A model generated the notes under the pieces. That model did no database searches and was not told the origin of the DNA. It was given only the letters and a program-made list of their open reading frames with translations. This document shows positions 6,988 through 11,935 of a DNA stretch of 11,935 nt, piece by piece. Made by a program: the position numbers and the translations under genes. Source of the DNA: Acetofilamentum sp. (GTDB taxonomy: Bacteria > Bacteroidota > Bacteroidia > Bacteroidales > JAADGE01); assembly GCA_020720705.1 (NCBI GenBank), contig DYOJ01000047.1, positions 1-11,935 of the forward strand, read 5' to 3'. How positions within the stretch are numbered: the first letter of the stretch is position 1; each line of letters opens with the position of its first letter.

Positions 6988-9900
6988 TTAGTCTGAGATT
7001 TTGACCCCGATAACAAGAATATCGTCAATTTGGTCGCTTACGCCAAACATCCAACGCTCAATAAGGTCGTTTAAATAGACACGCTGTTCTTCTACGGGCA
7101 TCGTTTGAGCTTTGATTAACGCCTTTTTCATTCGTCCGACCATAAATTTCTTTCCGTTGGGACCACCGAATTGGTCAGCATAACCGTCCGAGAAAACGTA
7201 CAGCATATCGCCGGGTTTTGCTTGGAAGTAGTTGGTCGTGAAATCTTTTTTATCGTCGTCAAATTCATAAATACCAATCGGCATTCTGTTGGGTTCAACG
7301 ACAATTATATCGTTGTCTCTTACAACATAAAGCGGGTTGAACGCACCAGCAAATTGAATAACGTTTTTATCGGGCGGAATAACGCACAACGCAATATCCA
7401 TACCGTCTTTAGCTTCGTGGGTTTCGCCGGTTTGATGTAATGCTTCAATAACTTTTTGTCGTAGTTTATCTAACACAACGCCTGCCTCGGGGGGAGTTTC
7501 GGATACTTTCAATATTTCATTTAAAAATGAGACTCCGAGCATGCTCATAAATGCTCCCGGCACACCGTGTCCGGTACAATCTGCGGCAGCAAAATAGGTG
7601 TAACCTTCACTTTCTGCAATCCAATAATAGTCGCCGCTTACAATATCTCGTGGTCTAAATAGGATGAAATTTTCTTTTAACACACGACTGATAAATGATT
7701 TAGGCGGCAAAATTGCATTTTGTATTCTTTGGGCATACATGATGCTGTCGTGAATTTCTTTGTTTTTGTGGGCAAGTTCGTCTCTGTTTTTTGTGGCTGA
7801 ATCTCGTTGGGCTTCAATCTCTTCTTTTTGTTGTTGCAACTCTTCATTTTTCTCAACAATTTCTACAGTACGCTCTGCAATTGTTTTTTCGAGTTGTTCG
7901 TTTCGACGTTGCAAGATGCGTAATCTCCATTTGAATACTTGCCAAACCGCAAACACAAATGCGCTGATTAAAATTAGGATAAACCACCATTCAAAATAAA
8001 ACGGGCGGTCAATTTTAAATTCAATACTTTGATAATAGCTCCAAATTCCGTCTTTACCTTTTGTTCTGTATTTGAAGACATAAGAACCGGGAGGCAGATT
8101 TTGGTATCGTGCAATATTTTCTTTTCCGCGATATGATGCATATTCTTCGCCTGCTCCTTGCAGATAGTATTCGTATTCAACAGAATTTTCATCTTTAAAG
8201 GACAAACCTGAAATCTCGAACACCAAATTTCGCTGGTTGTATCCCAAGACTTTAGGTAAACTGTTTACACGCTGCCCGTTAAGAGTGATGGATTCGATGA
8301 TACATTTTGGGGTGGTTTTTTCTACCTTTCGTTTTTTGATGTCATAAGTGGCTATTCCGTGATAGGTACTTATCCACAACATACCGCGTCCGTCGAGGAA
8401 CAATCCGTCTGTAGCAACTTCGTTTCCGAGTAACCCGTCTCGAGAATCAATGGTAAATATAACTTCTTGTGATAGTTTGTTGTAATAAAACACGCCTTTG
8501 TTTGTTCCGAGCCAAAGGTGATTTTTGTCTTCTGCCGGAATTATTGCAATGATTGTTAATTTACGAAACAAATTATTGTCAATATATTGAATCGTATCGT
8601 TGTTAAATTTTGCAAGTCCGTTTTCTGTTCCCACCCAAAGTATGGATTCGAGTTCTTGTGTTTTTGGATTTAAAAGTTCGTCTTTACAAACCGACCACAC
8701 AGGATAGTTCGTATTCTCGAGTTGCCAGAAACTTTCATTTTTAAAAACGACTAAACCCGTGCTGTTTGCTCCGATGGTGTATCCCCTGAAACTTTCAAGC
8801 TGATGTACCATCCTTGAAGCGTGATTTTCAATCGGTAACGGTTCGGCATCAAATTTTGCAAAATAATAGATTACGCCGTTTACACCCGACAATAAAAAAA
8901 TTTCTTCATCAGGTGAAATAAAAATATCATCTAAATGTAAAAGCGCAGATTCAAAAGTACGCTGTTTGACGATTTTTTGTGTTTTAGGATTCACAATAAA
9001 CATACTTTCCGTATTGGCTATCAATACGTTACCGTTTGGCATCATATCACTGACAAACGAACGATTTTCGGTTGGGAGAATAGTCGTGAAATTTAGTAAA
9101 GTTTCATCGAAAAAATAAATATCGTTGTTCATTCCGAACCACATTTTTCCGTCCGAATCCTGAAAAATACTGTTAATGTAGCTGTTTAGCTTGTTTGGAA
9201 ATAATGCACGAAGACTTTTATTGTTTAGTTTTTGCATCCCGCCCGATAAACCGAACCACATGTTTCCCTCGTTATCCCTACAAAATGAAAGAATCCGATA
9301 GCGCTTCAATCCTATATTTTCGTCGTAAACAATAGGTTTTTGTTTCAGGGTTAAGATTTGATATACTTTGTAATCCGATATAAGCCAAACAGATTCATCA
9401 TCGGTTTGCATAATTTTTCGGATAATTGTATTGTTGGAAATATTTAGGGTTGAATTAATTTTTTGCTCTAAGATATTTTTTTTGGTATTTTTTTTGGGTG
9501 TGTAATAAATTCCGGATTGCATGGATGCCCATAAATTTCCGTCAATATCAAAAAAGGCGTAATGACAATATTCGTCCGAAATTTTTGCTATTTCGGTTCC
9601 TGTAAGGGTATAAAGCCCGGAACTTGCTCCGATAATGTATTGTGCACTAAGCGGATTTTTGCAAAAGGCATGCACGTTTCGGGGTAATCCCGGAACATCT
9701 TTATTGAGTAAATATTCTTTTCCGTTCTCAGTGATTTTGAAGATACCGTTTTCTCCAAAAAGCCATTTTTCATCTTTTTCATCAATATAGATTTCTTTTA
9801 TGGCTTTACCTTCGAGATAATTTCTGACTTTTTGTGTTTTCGGATTCAATGTTGTTACTCCGTTTAACGTTGCGAAGTAAAGTATGCCTTTTTTATCTTG

Positions 9901-11685
9901 GGCAATGTGATAGACGGCGTTGTTTGCAAATCCGTTATCGCTGTTGTAGATTTGCCAGCTTCGACCGTTATATTTTGCGGCTCCGGAGTTCGTCCCGAAC
10001 CACATATACCCATCTTTGTCCTGAAAAACCGAAAGAACATTCTCTTGCGGCAATCCGTCTTCCGTACCGTAAAACACGAACGGAAAATTGCCTTCTTGAT
10101 ACGTTTCATGCAGAATTGTCAAATAATTTTGAGCCGATTGCATGGTCATGCCGGTTTGTCGTTTAAAATATTCGTCGAAAATTCCGTTTTTTTGAGCATA
10201 TTCAAAAAATTCGAGCACTTTCTGTCTCAATTTGGGTTGATTTTTCTTAATCGCCCATCCCATTTTCTCAATTTCACCCATGATAAATTTAGCCTCAAGC
10301 TGCGGAAAATCCGACAGGGTGTAAACGGACAGATTCGATATTGCATAATCTGCACGTTTTGAGAGTAAATCTGCAAAAAATTCATCTCCTTCTTTGTAAT
10401 AATAATTTTTCACTCCCGCCTCCACAAGTGCATGTTCATAAGAGGAGCCTTTTGATGTTACACCGCGCAGATTTCGCAGGTCGTTTACAGAAGTAATTTT
10501 GGTATCTTTTCTGCCTATAACAACCTTTGCGTTAGGCATATAATCAATAATATCCACTTTTTTCAAACGCCAATCTATGGGGGCAATCAAATCACAGGCA
10601 ACGTCAAAGGTTTTGAAAACCTCCGGCATGTAGCTGCTGTCTTGATGGATGACGCCTTTTGAATCTTCAAAATAGTCAGAAAACTCATTGATATACACTA
10701 TTTTGTGTTGCAATCCGAGATATTCGGCAAATTTTTCGGCAAGGTAGTGGCTAAATTGTTTTTGTCCGTAAGGGTGATAGACCATTTCGCGGTCGCGCAA
10801 GGCAAAAATAATTTGTCCGGACTCTAATATTTCATCGAAATCGCGTACGCCTGCACCTTTCTGGGATTGTGCATAGGAGTTAATAATTTCGAGATAAGTT
10901 GAATAGTCTGTTTGATATTTATCACGAAACAGACCGTCTAATTTGCCGTTACCGCGTATTGTTTCAAAAAAGTTGGTAATCTCTTCGCCGAGTTCGTTAT
11001 TTCCTTTACGAATCACCCATCCTACATTTTGCGGCTCGGCAACCGGGAAGGCGAGTTTGATTGTTTTGACATTTTTTTTCAAATACGAGAGTGCAAGATA
11101 CGATACGGCAATCAACCCGTCAGCTTTTCCGGATTTCAGCAATTCGAGAGATTCTTCTTCCGATTTTGTTTTAATATATTCGATTCCGCCGCCAATTAGT
11201 TTGTTAATTTTCTCAATATCAGTTTCATAAGCTGAATTTTGCAGGAAAGCGATTTTTAGACCTTTGAGGTCTTCATTGCTTTTAACTTCTTTTGTGTTTT
11301 TGCTGACAATCAATAAATCACTGATTTGAGTAATGCCGGAGTAATCAAAGAACTTTTTTCGCCAGTCCATTATATACATTGTACCGCAAATAATGTCGGC
11401 TTTAATCAAAGCATCGGGAGTATAACTTATCTCCGGATTTGTTTGATAATCAGGCGGAAGCGTGCCGTTTTGTGAGAAAGTTTCTTCCCAAGAAATATCT
11501 ATTCTGTTAATTTCAAGCCCCATAAATTTTGCAAACTCTTCGGCAAGGGTATAATTTACGGTATTTTTGCTGCTTTGGGTAAAGGCAATATTGATGGTTC
11601 CGCGCTGCTTAATCTCATCCAGAGTTTGCCCGGATAAATTAATTACGAAGAATATCAAAAATATTAAATAAATATATCTTCTCAT
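6988..11685 (-). CDS. giant sensor phosphatase: 2x SBP3, 14-blade propeller, Y_Y_Y, SpoIIE
   Basis: This is a 1565-residue membrane signalling protein. A signal sequence or anchor occupies residues 1-20. Two tandem family-3 solute-binding (Venus-flytrap) domains follow at about 22-260 and 283-510. Fourteen WFGT/NG-type Reg_prop blade motifs lie between 556 and 1115, for example DGYMWFGTNSG at 558-568 and DGKMWFGMNND at 845-855, consistent with two seven-bladed propellers. A Y_Y_Y domain sits at about 1148-1227. A single transmembrane helix (1231-1251) leads to a charged coiled coil (1252-1312). The cytoplasmic end is a PP2C/SpoIIE serine phosphatase (1336-1565) with GDYYW (1351-1355), DCTGHG (1369-1374), SDGYADQFGG (1499-1508) and DQIDDILVI (1551-1559), so the metal-binding aspartates are intact. 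It probably senses small periplasmic ligands and dephosphorylates a cytoplasmic partner, such as a STAS protein, but no partner gene is in the window. No histidine kinase or DNA-binding domain is present. It has its own promoter and appears monocistronic. Confidence 0.93.
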   Translation of the reverse strand: MRRYIYLIFLIFFVINLSGQTLDEIKQRGTINIAFTQSSKNTVNYTLAEEFAKFMGLEINRIDISWEETFSQNGTLPPDYQTNPEISYTPDALIKADIICGTMYIMDWRKKFFDYSGITQISDLLIVSKNTKEVKSNEDLKGLKIAFLQNSAYETDIEKINKLIGGGIEYIKTKSEEESLELLKSGKADGLIAVSYLALSYLKKNVKTIKLAFPVAEPQNVGWVIRKGNNELGEEITNFFETIRGNGKLDGLFRDKYQTDYSTYLEIINSYAQSQKGAGVRDFDEILESGQIIFALRDREMVYHPYGQKQFSHYLAEKFAEYLGLQHKIVYINEFSDYFEDSKGVIHQDSSYMPEVFKTFDVACDLIAPIDWRLKKVDIIDYMPNAKVVIGRKDTKITSVNDLRNLRGVTSKGSSYEHALVEAGVKNYYYKEGDEFFADLLSKRADYAISNLSVYTLSDFPQLEAKFIMGEIEKMGWAIKKNQPKLRQKVLEFFEYAQKNGIFDEYFKRQTGMTMQSAQNYLTILHETYQEGNFPFVFYGTEDGLPQENVLSVFQDKDGYMWFGTNSGAAKYNGRSWQIYNSDNGFANNAVYHIAQDKKGILYFATLNGVTTLNPKTQKVRNYLEGKAIKEIYIDEKDEKWLFGENGIFKITENGKEYLLNKDVPGLPRNVHAFCKNPLSAQYIIGASSGLYTLTGTEIAKISDEYCHYAFFDIDGNLWASMQSGIYYTPKKNTKKNILEQKINSTLNISNNTIIRKIMQTDDESVWLISDYKVYQILTLKQKPIVYDENIGLKRYRILSFCRDNEGNMWFGLSGGMQKLNNKSLRALFPNKLNSYINSIFQDSDGKMWFGMNNDIYFFDETLLNFTTILPTENRSFVSDMMPNGNVLIANTESMFIVNPKTQKIVKQRTFESALLHLDDIFISPDEEIFLLSGVNGVIYYFAKFDAEPLPIENHASRMVHQLESFRGYTIGANSTGLVVFKNESFWQLENTNYPVWSVCKDELLNPKTQELESILWVGTENGLAKFNNDTIQYIDNNLFRKLTIIAIIPAEDKNHLWLGTNKGVFYYNKLSQEVIFTIDSRDGLLGNEVATDGLFLDGRGMLWISTYHGIATYDIKKRKVEKTTPKCIIESITLNGQRVNSLPKVLGYNQRNLVFEISGLSFKDENSVEYEYYLQGAGEEYASYRGKENIARYQNLPPGSYVFKYRTKGKDGIWSYYQSIEFKIDRPFYFEWWFILILISAFVFAVWQVFKWRLRILQRRNEQLEKTIAERTVEIVEKNEELQQQKEEIEAQRDSATKNRDELAHKNKEIHDSIMYAQRIQNAILPPKSFISRVLKENFILFRPRDIVSGDYYWIAESEGYTYFAAADCTGHGVPGAFMSMLGVSFLNEILKVSETPPEAGVVLDKLRQKVIEALHQTGETHEAKDGMDIALCVIPPDKNVIQFAGAFNPLYVVRDNDIIVVEPNRMPIGIYEFDDDKKDFTTNYFQAKPGDMLYVFSDGYADQFGGPNGKKFMVGRMKKALIKAQTMPVEEQRVYLNDLIERWMFGVSDQIDDILVIGVKISD

Positions 11686-11710
11686 TGGATGGAGTAGCCT
11701 AAATGAATGT

Positions 11711-11740
11711 CAAATGTAAAGTTTTTTTGTATTTAACAAA
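11711..11740 (-). promoter_or_regulatory. Bacteroidota-type promoter of the giant sensor gene
   Basis: On the minus strand a TTTG (11740-11737, within a T-run) is followed by an 18-nt spacer and TACATTTG (11718-11711), an exact match to the TAnnTTTG -7 box of the phylum's primary sigma factor. Transcription would begin near 11704, leaving a leader of about 20 nt before the ATG at 11685. No Shine-Dalgarno sequence is evident, which is usual in this phylum. Confidence 0.65.
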
Positions 11741-11787
11741 AAACTTTTTCAAAACTTTTATCTGCAATTTTTATACCGATTTATGCT

Positions 11788-11817
11788 TTTGAGCGTAAAA
11801 ACCTTTAGCTTAGTTTG
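11788..11817 (+). promoter_or_regulatory. candidate divergent promoter
   Basis: TTTG at 11788-11791, an 18-nt spacer and TTAGTTTG at 11810-11817 resemble the same promoter class with one mismatch in the -7 box (second position T instead of A). It points rightward, toward a possible start codon at 11898. The spacing equals that of the opposite-strand promoter nearby. Confidence 0.35.
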
Positions 11818-11897
11818 GAAACTTTAAAAAAGATTCTGTACTATACTGAATGTCAATATTTTTTTATAGCATTTTATTAGTTCTACTTTACGAAGTT

Positions 11898-11935
11898 ATG
11901 CCGGCAAAAGAAAAGCGTGGACGCTTATTGTATTT
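11898..11935 (+). CDS. possible 5' end of a gene cut by the window edge
   Basis: An ATG at 11898 opens a frame that stays open to the end of the window and reads MPAKEKRGRLLY. The segment is less AT-rich than the preceding leader and lies about 75 nt after a candidate rightward promoter. Twelve codons are too few to identify a family. The alternative is chance: an open frame of this length is not significant by itself. Confidence 0.3.
   Translation, partial: MPAKEKRGRLLY

Noticed and set aside
9898..10362. 154-codon plus-strand open frame inside the giant sensor gene
   Set aside because: It lies fully antisense to conserved propeller and flytrap sequence and has no recognisable domain. It is a shadow frame.

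Overview
The window is AT-rich DNA from a member of the Bacteroidota. Four signs agree. One protein ends in a type IX secretion (T9SS) sorting domain. The housekeeping block acpP-fabF-rnc is followed by a gene of the IPExxxVDY family. A giant membrane sensor combines Reg_prop propellers, a Y_Y_Y domain and a SpoIIE-type phosphatase. Finally, the clearest promoter has the TTTG / TAnnTTTG form of this phylum rather than -35/-10 boxes. No order or genus can be given from the sequence alone.

Layout. Positions 1-207 hold a short heptamer repeat and no confident gene. A DUF4197 lipoprotein (208-1113, minus) and a secreted M43-type zinc metalloprotease (1208-2569, plus) diverge from a gap of about 95 nt. 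Positions 2570-2807 carry a 7-mer repeat, an 11-bp inverted repeat and an 8-mer repeat. The minus-strand block then reads acpP (5309-5545), fabF (3944-5197), rnc (3215-3937) and the IPExxxVDY-family gene (2808-3218). A hairpin plus T-run lies directly after acpP, and the last three genes are spaced by 6 nt and then by a 4-nt overlap.

Upstream lies a secreted thioredoxin-fold protein with a T9SS tail (5689-6738, minus). It is separated from its neighbour by a 249-nt gap containing a perfect 9-bp palindrome. The rest is one 1565-residue gene (6988-11685, minus). It carries two solute-binding (Venus-flytrap) domains, fourteen propeller-blade motifs, a Y_Y_Y domain, one membrane helix, a coiled coil and a PP2C/SpoIIE phosphatase. 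It has its own promoter. On the plus strand a candidate promoter and the first codons of a possible divergent gene run off the right edge.

How the genes relate. acpP and fabF supply the acyl carrier and the elongating condensing enzyme of type II fatty-acid synthesis, and rnc rides in the same operon. The large sensor appears to be a one-protein signalling device: periplasmic ligand recognition coupled to cytoplasmic protein dephosphorylation, without a histidine kinase. Its multidomain architecture is the most unusual item in the window. No CRISPR array, tRNA, rRNA, transposase or prophage gene was seen.
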